DNA of 64,000 nt, taken from contig CAWDUX010000002.1 of the NCBI GenBank assembly GCA_963805605.1, positions 434,001 through 498,000 of the forward strand, written 5' to 3'. The stretch is from Actinocatenispora sp963805605. Its GTDB lineage: Bacteria > Actinomycetota > Actinomycetes > Mycobacteriales > Micromonosporaceae. A model generated the notes under the pieces. The model worked only from the letters and a program-made list of their open reading frames with translations. It was not told the origin of the DNA and made no database searches. The position numbers and the translations under genes were made by a program. This document shows positions 25,306 through 34,933 of the stretch, piece by piece. Within the stretch, counting starts at the first letter, position 1, and each line of letters begins with the position of its first letter.

Positions 25306-28300
25306 CGCAGCCTCCCCGCACCGGTGCGCCCTCGCCCCGACGGCCCGGCACCCGGCTGAGCCGGTACGGGTTCACCGATCCGTCCCGCGCCGCCGTACTG
25401 CTGCGCCGTGACGGTGGGCTGGGCTGGTGGGACGCCGCGGGATCGGCGCCCACCGACGAGCATGCCGCGCTACTGCTCAGCGCGCTGGCCGGCACCGCCG
25501 ACCCGGATCTGACGGTGCTGCAACTGCACCGCCTGGCCGCCGCACAGCCGGACCTGGTCGACGACGCCCTGGCCGGCACCGGGCTGCTGAGAGCATTGCG
25601 TCACGGCACCGGACTGGCGCAGCGCCTGCTCGCCGTGCTGGGCGCCTCCACCGAGCTGGGCGACCATCTGGTCGCCTGCCCGTCCGACTGGCAGGCGCTG
25701 GGCGCCGAGCACTACCCGGCACAGCGCCGGGACGTCAGTACGCTGACGGCCGAGCTGAACTCCGCCCTGGGTGCCGGAACCGGCGCATCGGCGGTGGCTG
25801 CGCTGCGCCAGGCGTACCGGCGGTCCCTGCTGTGCGTCGCCGCCGCCGACCTCTGCGACGAACGCGGTGTCGACGAGGTGATGGCCGAACTGGCGGACCT
25901 CGCCGACGCGACCCTGCAGGCGGCGCTGGCGGTGGCGCAGACCGAGCATGTCGCGGACGCCGCCAGCTACCGGCTGTCGGTCATCGCGATGGGTAAGTGC
26001 GGTGGCGGTGAACTCAACTACGTCAGTGATGTCGACGTGCTGTTCGTGGCGGCGCCGGTGGCCGGTGCCGATCCGGACTCGGCGATGCGGGCCGCGACCG
26101 AGGCCGCCCGGCGGCTCATCGACGTGTGCCGGCAGGTCGCCTGGCAGGTGGATGCCGGGCTGCGCCCGGAGGGCCGGGACGGGCCGCTGGTACGCACAGT
26201 GGCCAGCTACGGCGCCTACTACACCCGGTGGGCCAAGACCTGGGAGTTCCAGGCGCTGCTGAAGGCGCGGCTGGCCGCCGGTGACCGGGAACTGGCCGCC
26301 GAATGGCTGGCCTGCGTCCGCCCGCTGATCTGGCAGACCGCCGACGGTGCGCAACGCCCGGCGATGGTGGCGGAGATCCGGGCGATGCGCCGGCGGGTCG
26401 AGGAGAGCCTGCCTGCCGGTGACGCGGAACGGGAGATCAAACTCGGCCCCGGCGGGCTACGGGACATCGAGTTCGCGGTACAGCTGCTGCAACTGGTACA
26501 CGGCCGGCTGGACGAGACGTTGCGCAGCCCGACCACGCTGACCGCGCTGCAGTCGCTGACCGACGGCGGGTACGTGGGCCGGGCCGACGGCGAGGAACTG
26601 GCCGGCGCGTACCGCTTCCTGCGTACCATCGAGCACCGGCTGCAGTTGCAGCATCTGCGTCGCACCCACCGCATCCCGGACGACGAGGCGGGTCTGCGCT
26701 GGCTGGCGCACGGGCTGGGTTACCGGGCGAAGAACGACGGCAGCGCGGTACGGGTCTTCCTGCGCGACTGGTCGGAACTGGCCCGCAAGGTACGGCGCCT
26801 GCACGAGAAGCTGCTGTACCGGCCGTTGCTCGCGGCGGTGGCCCGGGTGCCAACCGAGGCGTTGCGGCTGACCAGTGGGCAGGCCGAGTCGCGGCTGGAG
26901 GCACTGGGATTCGCCGACCCGGCCGGTGCGCTGCGGCACCTCGGCGCGCTCACCGGCGGAGTGTCGCGTACGGCCGCGATCCAGCGCACCCTGCTGCCCG
27001 CGCTGCTGCCGGTGTTCGCCGACGCGCCGGAGCCCGACCGGGGATTGCTGGCCTACCGGCAGGTGTCGGAGAAACTCGGCCGGACTCCGTGGTATCTGCG
27101 GCTGTTGCGTGACTCCGGCCCGGTGGCGATGCGACTGGCCCGGCTGCTGGGCGAGAGCCGGTACGTCACCGAGCTGTTGACCCGTGACCCGGAGGCGTTG
27201 CGGCTGCTGTCCCACGACCGGGAGCTTGCCCCCCGGCCGCCGGAGGCGCTGCACGAGGCGATGGCGGCCGCGGTACGCCGCAACGACCGGCCGGCCGACG
27301 CGGTGGCCGTGGTCCGTGCGCTGCGCCGGCGGGAACTGTTCCGGATCGCCTGCGCGGACCTGCTGGGTCTGCTGGCGGTGACCGAGGTCGGTCAGGCACT
27401 GTCGGATGTGACCGACGCGGTGCTGACCGCGGCGCTGAGCGTGGCCCGTACCGCCGCCGGGGCACCGTCGGAACTGCGGTTCACCATCATCGGGATGGGT
27501 CGGCTCGGCGGCGCCGAGATGAGCTACGGGTCCGATGCCGATGTGCTGTTCGTCTGCGCCGAGGACAGCCCCACGGCGCTGGCCGTGGCCGAGCAGCTGC
27601 GGCTGCTGCTGGCGGCCCCGGCGCCGGATCCGCCGCTGCAGATCGACGCCGGACTGCGCCCTGAGGGCCGGCAGGGCCCCTTGGTACGCAGCCTGTCCGC
27701 CTACCGCAACTACTACCGGCGCTGGTCGCGGGTTTGGGAGTCGCAGGCGCTGCTGCGGGCCCGGGTCGTGGCCGGTGACGCCGAGCTTGGCGCCGATTTT
27801 CTCCGGCTGGTCGACCCGTTGCGCTACCCGCCGAAGGGACTGACCCGCGAGCAGATGGTGGAGATCCTCCGGATCAAGGCACGGGTGGACGCCGAACGTC
27901 TGCCGCGTGGTGCCGATCCGGCCACCCACACCAAGCTGGGCCGCGGTGGGCTGACCGATGTGGAGTGGACCGTCCAGTTGATGCAGTTGCGTCACGCCAG
28001 CACGCTGCCCGCGTTGCGTACCACGGGTACGCTCGCCGCGCTCGATGCGGCGGTGGCCGCTGACCTTCTTCCGGAGGACGACGCAGCGGCACTGCGGGCG
28101 GCGTGGTGCCTGGCCAGTGAGGTACGCAACGCCATGATGATGGTGCGCGGCCGACCCTCGGACCAGTTGCCCCGGCATGGTGTGGAGCTGGCCGGGGTGG
28201 TCGGCGCCCGACGTTGGGGCGGCGAGGACCCGGGTGAGTTTCTGGACGAGTACCTGCGTACTGCCCGGCGGGCCCGGCAGGTGGTGGTGGAGCGGATGGA

Positions 28301-28316
28301 AGCCGAGGTGCCGTGA
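25302..28316 (+). CDS. glnE: Bifunctional glutamine-synthetase adenylyltransferase/deadenylylase
   Basis: 1004 residues, a usual full length. Two nucleotidyltransferase domains: the first carries GGGELNYVSDVDVLFV (about residue 240), the second GGAEMSYGSDADVLFV (about 740). Each is followed by a RPEG(R)xGPLV segment, DGPLVRT in the first and QGPLVRS in the second. GlnE attaches and removes AMP on glutamine synthetase to tune it to nitrogen supply. ATG 25302 overlaps the amidotransferase stop; a longer reading from 24978 would run through that gene in another frame and is rejected. The next gene also overlaps (GTGA), so at least three genes form one operon. Confidence 0.97.
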   Translation: MTQPPRTGAPSPRRPGTRLSRYGFTDPSRAAVLLRRDGGLGWWDAAGSAPTDEHAALLLSALAGTADPDLTVLQLHRLAAAQPDLVDDALAGTGLLRALRHGTGLAQRLLAVLGASTELGDHLVACPSDWQALGAEHYPAQRRDVSTLTAELNSALGAGTGASAVAALRQAYRRSLLCVAAADLCDERGVDEVMAELADLADATLQAALAVAQTEHVADAASYRLSVIAMGKCGGGELNYVSDVDVLFVAAPVAGADPDSAMRAATEAARRLIDVCRQVAWQVDAGLRPEGRDGPLVRTVASYGAYYTRWAKTWEFQALLKARLAAGDRELAAEWLACVRPLIWQTADGAQRPAMVAEIRAMRRRVEESLPAGDAEREIKLGPGGLRDIEFAVQLLQLVHGRLDETLRSPTTLTALQSLTDGGYVGRADGEELAGAYRFLRTIEHRLQLQHLRRTHRIPDDEAGLRWLAHGLGYRAKNDGSAVRVFLRDWSELARKVRRLHEKLLYRPLLAAVARVPTEALRLTSGQAESRLEALGFADPAGALRHLGALTGGVSRTAAIQRTLLPALLPVFADAPEPDRGLLAYRQVSEKLGRTPWYLRLLRDSGPVAMRLARLLGESRYVTELLTRDPEALRLLSHDRELAPRPPEALHEAMAAAVRRNDRPADAVAVVRALRRRELFRIACADLLGLLAVTEVGQALSDVTDAVLTAALSVARTAAGAPSELRFTIIGMGRLGGAEMSYGSDADVLFVCAEDSPTALAVAEQLRLLLAAPAPDPPLQIDAGLRPEGRQGPLVRSLSAYRNYYRRWSRVWESQALLRARVVAGDAELGADFLRLVDPLRYPPKGLTREQMVEILRIKARVDAERLPRGADPATHTKLGRGGLTDVEWTVQLMQLRHASTLPALRTTGTLAALDAAVAADLLPEDDAAALRAAWCLASEVRNAMMMVRGRPSDQLPRHGVELAGVVGARRWGGEDPGEFLDEYLRTARRARQVVVERMEAEVP

Positions 28317-30469
28317 GCGAAGGCGAGGCGGGCGGTCCGGACGTCGCGACGGGCCGGGATGCCGAAGGGCTGGAGTTCACCCAGGAGTCGGTCTGCGGCG
28401 CGCTGGACGAGGACGGCCTGGAGCACACCCAGGAGTTCGTGGCCGCCGGGCCTGCCGGTGGCAGTGCGCCCGACACCCCGGGCGACGGCGCCACTAGCAC
28501 AGTCGTGCCGGAGGGCACAGCTGCGCCGAAGGGCGCCGCCGCCCGGAGGAGTGCCCCGACCCGTCCGCCCGGGCACGGGTCGGCGGCCACCGACACGCCC
28601 GGCATCCGGCGCCGACCGCACGTGGACGTGACACCCACCGCCATGCTGTCGGTGGTGTCCGGTGGCACCCGCCGGCGCGGTGACTGGGTGGATGCGGTGG
28701 ACCACTGGTTCCCCGAGCATTACCGGGTACCGATGATGCTCACCACCGCGGTCTCGCTGGCGCTGACCGTCGGTTTCCTGTTCCTGCCGCTGGCCGGTAC
28801 GGACCTGTCCGCGCAGGTGGCACGCGGCCACTTCTTCGAGGCGTACGGCTGGCACACCGTCGATTTCCGTTGGTACGGCGGGGTCTTCCCGTTCGGCTAC
28901 AGCCTGCTGGCCGGCCCGCTGAACGCACTGCTCGGCTCGCGGGGCGTGGGCGCGGTGTCCTGTGTCCTGGGGTCCACGATGTTCGCCTGGCTGCTGGCCC
29001 GCCACCGGGTACGCCGTCCGGCGCTGGGCGGCGTGCTGGCCGCGATGGTCGGCGTGTTCAATCTGGTCAGTGGCCGGACCACGTTCGCGTTGGGGCTGGC
29101 GATCGGGCTGTTCGCGGTGGCCGCGGTGACCGTGCCCAGAGCGCCGCGCTGGTTGCGGCTGGGCCTTGGCCTGGCGCTGGCGCTCGGGGCGACCACGGCC
29201 AGCCCGCTGGCCGGTCTGTTCGTTGGACTGGCCGGTGGCGCGGTGCTGCTGAGCGGCCTGCACCGGGTTGGCCCACGCCGGGTTGAGCCTGCCCGCCCGG
29301 CCGGGCTCGCTCGCACGGCGTGGCCTGCTCGCCGCAGTGTTCCGGTCCGCCGGGCACCGGGCACGCACGAGACCGCCGCGCTGCGACGGGCGGCGGCGCA
29401 GCGCCGGCCGAGGAGCCGGCTGGAGCGGATGCGGCAACGGGTGCCCCGGTTGACCCGGCACCTGACCGGTGCCTGGCGTGAGGGCCTCGCGCTGTGTGTG
29501 GGCGCGTTGATCGGCCTGGTACCGAGCCTGATGTTCCCCGACGGGGGCGTACAGCCGTTCACCTCCGACTCGATGAAGGTGTTCGTCGCGGTCGGTGTGG
29601 CGGCGTTCTTCCTGGTCCCACGCGGGCAGCGGGTGCTGCGGATCGGCGCGGTGCTGGTGATCGTGCTGACCCTGCTGGCGTACTTCGTACCCAGTCCGGT
29701 CGGTTCGAACGTCACCCGGCTGCCGATGCTGTACTGCGCGCCGCTGATCGCGGCCGTCTGTACGGTGGACCGCCGACTGCTGGTGGGCGCGATCCTGGCG
29801 TTGACCTGGTGGCAGCCGCCACTGATCACCGGCGATCTGGGCAGTGCGGGCAATCCGGCCGCCCAGTCGGTGTACTACCAACCCCTGATCGACCGACTGG
29901 AGCAGGCCGAGCCGATCGGCCGGGTCGAGGTGGTGCCGCTGTTCGACCACTGGGAGTCCACGTACGTGGCCGAGGCGGTGCCGGTGGCGCGGGGCTGGGA
30001 GCGGCAGGTCGACGTGCGGCGCAACCCGATCTTCTACGGCACCGCGCTGGCACCGGACACCTACCTGTCCTGGCTCTACCACAACGCGGTGAGTTACGTG
30101 GCCGTGGCCAAACAGGACAAGCTCGATAAGTACGGCCGGGAGGAGGCGAATCTGATCGCCGCGAAGCTGCCGTACCTGAAGCTCGCCTGGTCCAACTCGG
30201 ACTGGACGCTGTACCGGGTGCTCGGCGCACAACAACTGGTCACCGGGGCGGGCGTACTGGTCGATTCGGGACCTACCGGCGTCACTTTCGACACCACGGT
30301 CAGCGGGAAGCTGACCGTACGGGTGCGGTGGAGCCGGTGGCTGACGCTGTCCGGCCCGGACGCCTGTTTCTACCGTCGTTCGGACGACTGGGTGGGTGTG
30401 CGGGTGAACAGCCCCGGACGGTACCGGTTGTCCAGTGGTTGGCACCTGCACCAGGCCCACCACTGCTGA
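28313..30469 (+). CDS. Large multi-pass membrane protein, unknown (possible GT-C-like)
   Basis: 718 residues. Residues 1-110 are a low-complexity Ala/Gly/Pro acidic region. Then come about ten hydrophobic helices (MMLTTAVSLALTVGFLFLPLA onwards) with a long basic loop near 320-385. The C-terminal 170 residues are soluble, with aromatic patches (YRRSDDWVGVRV, WHLHQAHHC). The topology, with an early loop GTDLSAQVARGHFFEAYG, recalls GT-C-type polytopic membrane enzymes, but no catalytic Asp/Glu motif can be assigned. GTG start overlapping glnE by four bases. Confidence 0.8.
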   Translation: MSEGEAGGPDVATGRDAEGLEFTQESVCGALDEDGLEHTQEFVAAGPAGGSAPDTPGDGATSTVVPEGTAAPKGAAARRSAPTRPPGHGSAATDTPGIRRRPHVDVTPTAMLSVVSGGTRRRGDWVDAVDHWFPEHYRVPMMLTTAVSLALTVGFLFLPLAGTDLSAQVARGHFFEAYGWHTVDFRWYGGVFPFGYSLLAGPLNALLGSRGVGAVSCVLGSTMFAWLLARHRVRRPALGGVLAAMVGVFNLVSGRTTFALGLAIGLFAVAAVTVPRAPRWLRLGLGLALALGATTASPLAGLFVGLAGGAVLLSGLHRVGPRRVEPARPAGLARTAWPARRSVPVRRAPGTHETAALRRAAAQRRPRSRLERMRQRVPRLTRHLTGAWREGLALCVGALIGLVPSLMFPDGGVQPFTSDSMKVFVAVGVAAFFLVPRGQRVLRIGAVLVIVLTLLAYFVPSPVGSNVTRLPMLYCAPLIAAVCTVDRRLLVGAILALTWWQPPLITGDLGSAGNPAAQSVYYQPLIDRLEQAEPIGRVEVVPLFDHWESTYVAEAVPVARGWERQVDVRRNPIFYGTALAPDTYLSWLYHNAVSYVAVAKQDKLDKYGREEANLIAAKLPYLKLAWSNSDWTLYRVLGAQQLVTGAGVLVDSGPTGVTFDTTVSGKLTVRVRWSRWLTLSGPDACFYRRSDDWVGVRVNSPGRYRLSSGWHLHQAHHC

Positions 30470-30531
30470 AGCATACTTTCGGCGTACCGTTCTGCTGTGA
30501 AGCTTGGCAACTCGGTACACCGGGAGGTGGA

Positions 30532-31953
30532 ATGACCGACGACCCGCGCACGGCACCCGTCGCGCTGTCGTCCGACACGATGGACGACCTGGTGGACCGG
30601 CTGACGGCGATCGTCGGCGCCGGGTACGTCCGGACCGCGCCCGGCGACCTGGAGGTGTACGCCCGGGACGCTACGCCGTTGTTCCATCATCGGCCCGACG
30701 TGGTCGTGCTGCCCGGAGACACCGCCGAGGTCGCCGCCGTGCTGCGGCTGGCCACCGACCTGGGTGTGCCGGTGGTGCCCCGCGGCGCGGGATCCAACCT
30801 GTGCGCCGCCACCGTCCCGCTGCGCGGCGGAATCGTGCTCGTGCTGACCCGGCTGACCGAGATCTTCGAGGTATCCGGGCCGGAACTGCTGGCCCGGGTG
30901 CAGCCCGGCGTCTCCACCCAGCAACTGGCCACCGCTGCCGCCGAACAGGGCCTGCTCTACGTTCCCGACCCCGGATCGCGGGTGGTCTCCACCGTCGGCG
31001 GGAACGTGGCTACCTGCGCCGGCGGCCTGCGCGGACTCAAGTACGGCGTGACCCGCAACTACGTACTCGGTCTGGAGGTGGCGCTGCCCACCGGTGAGGT
31101 GATCCGGACCGGCGGCCGGCTCTGGAAGGACGTCGCCGGCTACGACCTGACCCGGTTGCTGACCGGCTCGGAAGGCACCCTCGGAGTGATCACCGAGGTC
31201 ACCGTCGCGCTCATCCCGGCACCGGCGGCGAGCCGTACCGGGGTGGCGTACTTCGCCGACCTGGCCGCCGCCGGCCGGGCCGTCGACGCCGTCATCGGCT
31301 CCGGGGTCACTCCGGCCACCTGCGAGTTCCTGGACCGTACCTGTGTCGCGGCCGTCGAGGACTACGCGCACCTGGGCCTTTCCATCACGGCCGGCGCCCT
31401 GCTGCTGTTCGGCGACGACGGCGACCCCGCTGTGGTGGAGCAGAGCCTCGCCCGGATCGCCGAGATCTGCACCGCGCACGGCGCCACCGGTGTGACGCTG
31501 GCAGCGGACATCGCGCAGAGCGAGGACCTGCTCGCCGCCCGCCGGTGCTCCCTGCCGGCACTGTCCCGGCTCGGATCGCTGACCATCCTCGAGGACGCCA
31601 CCGTGCCCCGGCCGATGCTGGCACGAATGGCCGACCGGATCACCGCCATCGCGGAACGCCACCAGCTCACCATCGGTACGTTCGGCCACGCGGGGGACGG
31701 CAACCTGCACCCGACCTGCGTACTGGATGCCGCGGACACCGACGCCGTGGCCCGCTCACACGAGGCGTTCGCCGAGATCTTCGGTGCGGCGATCGAACTC
31801 GGCGGCACCATCACCGGCGAGCACGGGGTGGGCGCGGCGAAACTGCCGTACCTGTCCCGCCGGCTCGGCGAGGACCAGCTCGCGTTGCTGCGCCGGATCA
31901 AGACCGCGTTCGACCCGGCCGGCATCCTCAACCCCGGAAAGCTGGGTTCGTGA
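30532..31953 (+). CDS. glcD: FAD-linked oxidase, GlcD/lactate dehydrogenase type
   Basis: 473 residues. FAD_binding_4 domain at about 55-230: VVLPGDTAEVAAVLRLATD, VVPRGAGSNLCAA, GLLYVPDPGSR, STVGGNVATCAGG. The C-terminal domain includes GTFGHAGDGNLHP and TITGEHGVGAAK (metal-site His pair). Glycolate/D-lactate dehydrogenase family; the oxidised electrons would pass to the Fe-S partner encoded next. GGGAGGTGG precedes ATG 30532. Its stop overlaps the next ATG (TGATG), so the pair is coupled. Substrate (glycolate, D-lactate or hydroxyglutarate) is not determined. Confidence 0.92.
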   Translation: MTDDPRTAPVALSSDTMDDLVDRLTAIVGAGYVRTAPGDLEVYARDATPLFHHRPDVVVLPGDTAEVAAVLRLATDLGVPVVPRGAGSNLCAATVPLRGGIVLVLTRLTEIFEVSGPELLARVQPGVSTQQLATAAAEQGLLYVPDPGSRVVSTVGGNVATCAGGLRGLKYGVTRNYVLGLEVALPTGEVIRTGGRLWKDVAGYDLTRLLTGSEGTLGVITEVTVALIPAPAASRTGVAYFADLAAAGRAVDAVIGSGVTPATCEFLDRTCVAAVEDYAHLGLSITAGALLLFGDDGDPAVVEQSLARIAEICTAHGATGVTLAADIAQSEDLLAARRCSLPALSRLGSLTILEDATVPRPMLARMADRITAIAERHQLTIGTFGHAGDGNLHPTCVLDAADTDAVARSHEAFAEIFGAAIELGGTITGEHGVGAAKLPYLSRRLGEDQLALLRRIKTAFDPAGILNPGKLGS

Positions 31954-33041
31954 TGGGCGACCCGACCCCCACCGGCGATGTGTTCGACGCCGACCTGCTC
32001 GGCCGCTGCATGTCCTGCGGTTTCTGCCTGCCGGCCTGTCCCACCTACCGGCTGACCGGGGAGGAGGCGTCCTCACCGCGCGGCCGGATCACGCTGATGC
32101 GCGCCGTACAGGAGGACCGGCTGGACGTCACCGACCCCACCGTCCTCGCCCAGTCCCAGTTCTGTCTGGGCTGCCGGGCCTGCGAGCCGGTCTGTCCGGC
32201 TGGTGTGCAGTACGGCGACCTGCTGGAGCAGTGGCGCGACCGGGCCTGGCAGGGCCGCCGTCGCCCCGTCCTGGCCCGGCTACTGATGCTGCTCGTCGGC
32301 CGGCTCGGGATGGTCGGCATCGGGCTCGCCGGGCTGCTGCGGCGCTCCGCCAGGACCCGGCGTGCCGCCGCCGGCACCACGGACCCGCAGCTGATGCTCG
32401 GCTGCGTGGAGCGGGTGCTGTACCCGAAGGTGTCCCGCTCCGCCCGCCGGCTCGCACCCAAGCTGCGGGCACCGGCCCGACAGGGTTGCTGCGGTGCACT
32501 GCACGCGCACAACGGTGACACCGCGGGTGGGCGGCGGCTCGCGCGACGCCTCGGCCGGGCCCTGCCCGGCACCATCGTCACCACCTCCGGCGGATGTGCC
32601 GCGCATCTGGTCGCGGAACTGGGCGCCGACCGCGTACAGGAACTGTCCGCATGGCTCGCCGCGGGGCACGGACCGGATCCGGCCACGCTGCGCCCGCTGC
32701 TGGTGGACGGCCGGCGGGCCAGGCTCGGGCTGCAGGACTCCTGCCATCTGCGCAACGCGCTGGGCGTCTGGCGGCAACCGCGTGAGTTGCTCGTCCGCCT
32801 CGGCGACTATGTGGAGGTGCCGGACGCCGGTTCCTGCTGCGGCGCGGCCGGGTCGTACTCGGTGCTGCGCCCGGCCGACTCGCGTGCGGTCCTCGCGCCC
32901 AAGCTGGACGCGATCGAGCGACTCGACCTGGACTACCTGGTGGTGGTGAACCCGGGCTGCTACCGGCAGGTCGCGCAGGGGCTTCGGCGCCGGCGTTCCC
33001 GTACCCGCGTCGTGCATCTTGCCGAACTGCTCGCCTGCTGA
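31953..33041 (+). CDS. glcF: GlcF-like Fe-S oxidoreductase subunit
   Basis: 362 residues. Two 4Fe-4S motifs at the N-terminus: CMSCGFCLPACPTYR and CLGCRACEPVCPAGV. Two CCG-type cysteine domains follow: LGCVERVLYPKV..., GCCGALHAHNG, TTSGGCAAHL, then DSCHLRNALG, GSCCGAAGSYSVLRP, NPGCYRQVAQG. This is the electron-transfer partner of the preceding flavoprotein, probably delivering electrons to the quinone pool at the membrane. Length is shorter than E. coli GlcF but usual for actinomycetes. Start ATG overlaps the upstream stop. Confidence 0.92.
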   Translation: MGDPTPTGDVFDADLLGRCMSCGFCLPACPTYRLTGEEASSPRGRITLMRAVQEDRLDVTDPTVLAQSQFCLGCRACEPVCPAGVQYGDLLEQWRDRAWQGRRRPVLARLLMLLVGRLGMVGIGLAGLLRRSARTRRAAAGTTDPQLMLGCVERVLYPKVSRSARRLAPKLRAPARQGCCGALHAHNGDTAGGRRLARRLGRALPGTIVTTSGGCAAHLVAELGADRVQELSAWLAAGHGPDPATLRPLLVDGRRARLGLQDSCHLRNALGVWRQPRELLVRLGDYVEVPDAGSCCGAAGSYSVLRPADSRAVLAPKLDAIERLDLDYLVVVNPGCYRQVAQGLRRRRSRTRVVHLAELLAC

Positions 33042-33241
33042 CCGGGCGCCGGCGGCGCACCGCCCGTGCTCCGGGCGGCGGGGATCCGTAGGCGGCGGGG
33101 ATCCCTGGATGCCGGGGATTCGCGGTGGCGGTGACTTCGGGCTGCGGGATGCCCGGCGGGGTGGCGGACACGGCAGGGTACGGTGTGCGCGTCGAAGCCC
33201 CGCGCCGCCCCTTGGTCGCGCCGCCGTCGTCGGGAGATCCC

Positions 33242-34186
33242 GTGCGTGACATCGCCGTGTTCAGTGGTTCCGCCCATCCCGAGTTGGCTGCCGAGATCTG
33301 CGCTCAGCTCGAGGTGCCGTTGCATCCGTGCCGGGTGACCCGGTTCGCCAACGACTGCCTCGAGGTGCAGCTGCAGGCGAACTGCCGGGAGCGGGACGTC
33401 TACCTGGTGCAGCCGCTCGTACCGCCGGTGCAGGAGAACCTGGTCGAACTGCTGCTGATGGCCGACGCCGCGCGGGGCGCGTCCGCGGCCCGTACGACGG
33501 TGGTGATGCCGCACTACGCGTACGCCCGGTCGGACAAGAAGGACGCGCCGCGCATCTCCATCGGTGCCCGGCTGGTGGCCGACCTGCTGGTCACCGCTGG
33601 AGTTGACCGGGTACTGACGATGACCCTGCACGCGCCGCAGGTGCACGGGTTCTTCAGCGTGCCCGTGGACCATCTGCACGCCCTGCGCGAGCTGGCCGAG
33701 CACTTCCAGGGCAGTGACCTGTCCCATAGCGTGGTGGTATCGCCGGACCTGGGCAACGCCAAGCCGGCGTCGGCGTTCGCCCGGATCCTGGGTCTGCCGG
33801 TGGCCGCCGGGGCGAAGCAACGGTTCTCCGACGACCGGGTCAGCATCTCCTCGATCATCGGTGACGTGGCCGGCCGTGACGTGATCGTGCTGGACGACGA
33901 GATCGCGCGCGGCAGCACCATCCTGGAGCTGCTGGACCGGCTGCGGGAACAGTCGGTGGGTTCGATCCGGGTGGCCTGTACGCATGGGCTGTTCTCCGCC
34001 GGCGCGCTGGACCGGCTGGCCGCTGAACCGGACGTCACCGAGATCGTGTGCACCAACTCGGTACCGGTACCCGACGGTAAGCACCCCGACAAGCTGCGGG
34101 TGTTGTCGGTTGCTCCGGCGCTGGCCGAGGCGATGCGCCGGATCCACAACGGTGAGTCGGTCAGCGCGCTGTTCGAAACCTCCTGA
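33242..34186 (+). CDS. prs: Ribose-phosphate pyrophosphokinase-like protein (second paralogue type)
   Basis: 314 residues from GTG 33242. Features: MRDIAVFSGSAHPELAAEI, the flexible loop YAYARSDKKDAPRISIGARL, the VVVSPDLGNAKPA region, and the PRPP-binding loop VIVLDDEIARGSTILELL (normally DDxxDTGGT; here the second half is EIARGST). The changed loop and SPDLGNAK suggest a divergent paralogue rather than the housekeeping enzyme. It would make phosphoribosyl pyrophosphate from ribose-5-phosphate if active. The 200 bases upstream are repetitive GGGGAT-rich DNA with no gene. Confidence 0.85.
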   Translation: MRDIAVFSGSAHPELAAEICAQLEVPLHPCRVTRFANDCLEVQLQANCRERDVYLVQPLVPPVQENLVELLLMADAARGASAARTTVVMPHYAYARSDKKDAPRISIGARLVADLLVTAGVDRVLTMTLHAPQVHGFFSVPVDHLHALRELAEHFQGSDLSHSVVVSPDLGNAKPASAFARILGLPVAAGAKQRFSDDRVSISSIIGDVAGRDVIVLDDEIARGSTILELLDRLREQSVGSIRVACTHGLFSAGALDRLAAEPDVTEIVCTNSVPVPDGKHPDKLRVLSVAPALAEAMRRIHNGESVSALFETS

Positions 34187-34225
34187 GAACTGCCGCCACC
34201 GGGTCCACCCTGGCTGGATCTCCCG

Positions 34226-34241
34226 GCCGATCCGGATCGGC
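34226..34241. terminator. Short palindrome between convergent prs and response-regulator genes
   Basis: GCCGATCCGGATCGGC is perfectly self-complementary (16 bases) in the 93-base convergent gap. It may serve as a weak bidirectional terminator; no loop or T-tract. Confidence 0.35.
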
Positions 34242-34279
34242 GCCCCGCCGGTTGCGACCCCGGCGCAGCGGACGCCAGG

Positions 34280-34933
34280 TCAGGACCGGGTGCCGTTGAG
34301 GTAGGCCAGTACGGCCAGCACTCGGCGGTTGTCGTCGTCGGAGGGCACCAGCGCCAGCTTGGTGAAGATGTTGGTGGTGTGTTTGCTGACCGCGCCCTCG
34401 GACAGGAACAGCTGCTGGCCGATCGCCGCGTTGGACCGTCCCTCCGCCATAAACGCCAGCACCTCCCGCTCCCGCCCGGTCAACCGGGACAGTGGCTGGT
34501 CGGCGGCATGACGGTTCAGCAGCCGGGCGATCACGTCCGGGTCCATCGCGGTGCCGCCACCGGCGACCCGCTGGACCGCGTCGATGAACTGCCCGGTGTC
34601 GAGTACCCGGTCCTTCAGCAGGTAGCCGACCCCGCCGGCGCCGTCGGCGAGCAGCTCCCGGGCGTACAACTGTTCCACGTGCGCGGACAGGACCAGTACG
34701 GGCAGGCCGGGTACTGCCCGACGGGCCGCCAGCGCCGCCTGCAGACCCTCGTCGGTGAAGGTCGGCGGCAGCCGTACGTCGACCACCGCCACGTCGGGAC
34801 GTTCACCGGTCAGCGCGGCGAGCAGGTCGGGTCCGTTGTCCACGGCGGCCACGATGTCGAAACCCTCGGCCCGCAGCAGATGGGTCAGACCCTCCCGGAG
34901 GAGGTAGAGGTCCTCGGCAAGGACAACGCGCAC
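34280..34933 (-). CDS. LuxR-family response regulator
   Basis: 217 residues. Receiver domain with acidic pair AED, phospho-Asp in VVDVRLPP and Lys in YLLKDR. C-terminal LuxR HTH: LTGREREVLAFMAEGRSNAAI, then LSEGAVSKHTTNIFTKL. GTG start lies inside the end of the histidine kinase gene (49-base overlap), so the two are co-expressed and form a NarL-type two-component pair. Regulon not visible. Confidence 0.93.
   Translation of the reverse strand: MRVVLAEDLYLLREGLTHLLRAEGFDIVAAVDNGPDLLAALTGERPDVAVVDVRLPPTFTDEGLQAALAARRAVPGLPVLVLSAHVEQLYARELLADGAGGVGYLLKDRVLDTGQFIDAVQRVAGGGTAMDPDVIARLLNRHAADQPLSRLTGREREVLAFMAEGRSNAAIGQQLFLSEGAVSKHTTNIFTKLALVPSDDDNRRVLAVLAYLNGTRS

Noticed and set aside
31545..31952. 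Extension of the GlcF-like gene
   Set aside because: Frame shadow of the FAD oxidase; ATG 31953 overlaps the upstream stop in the usual manner.
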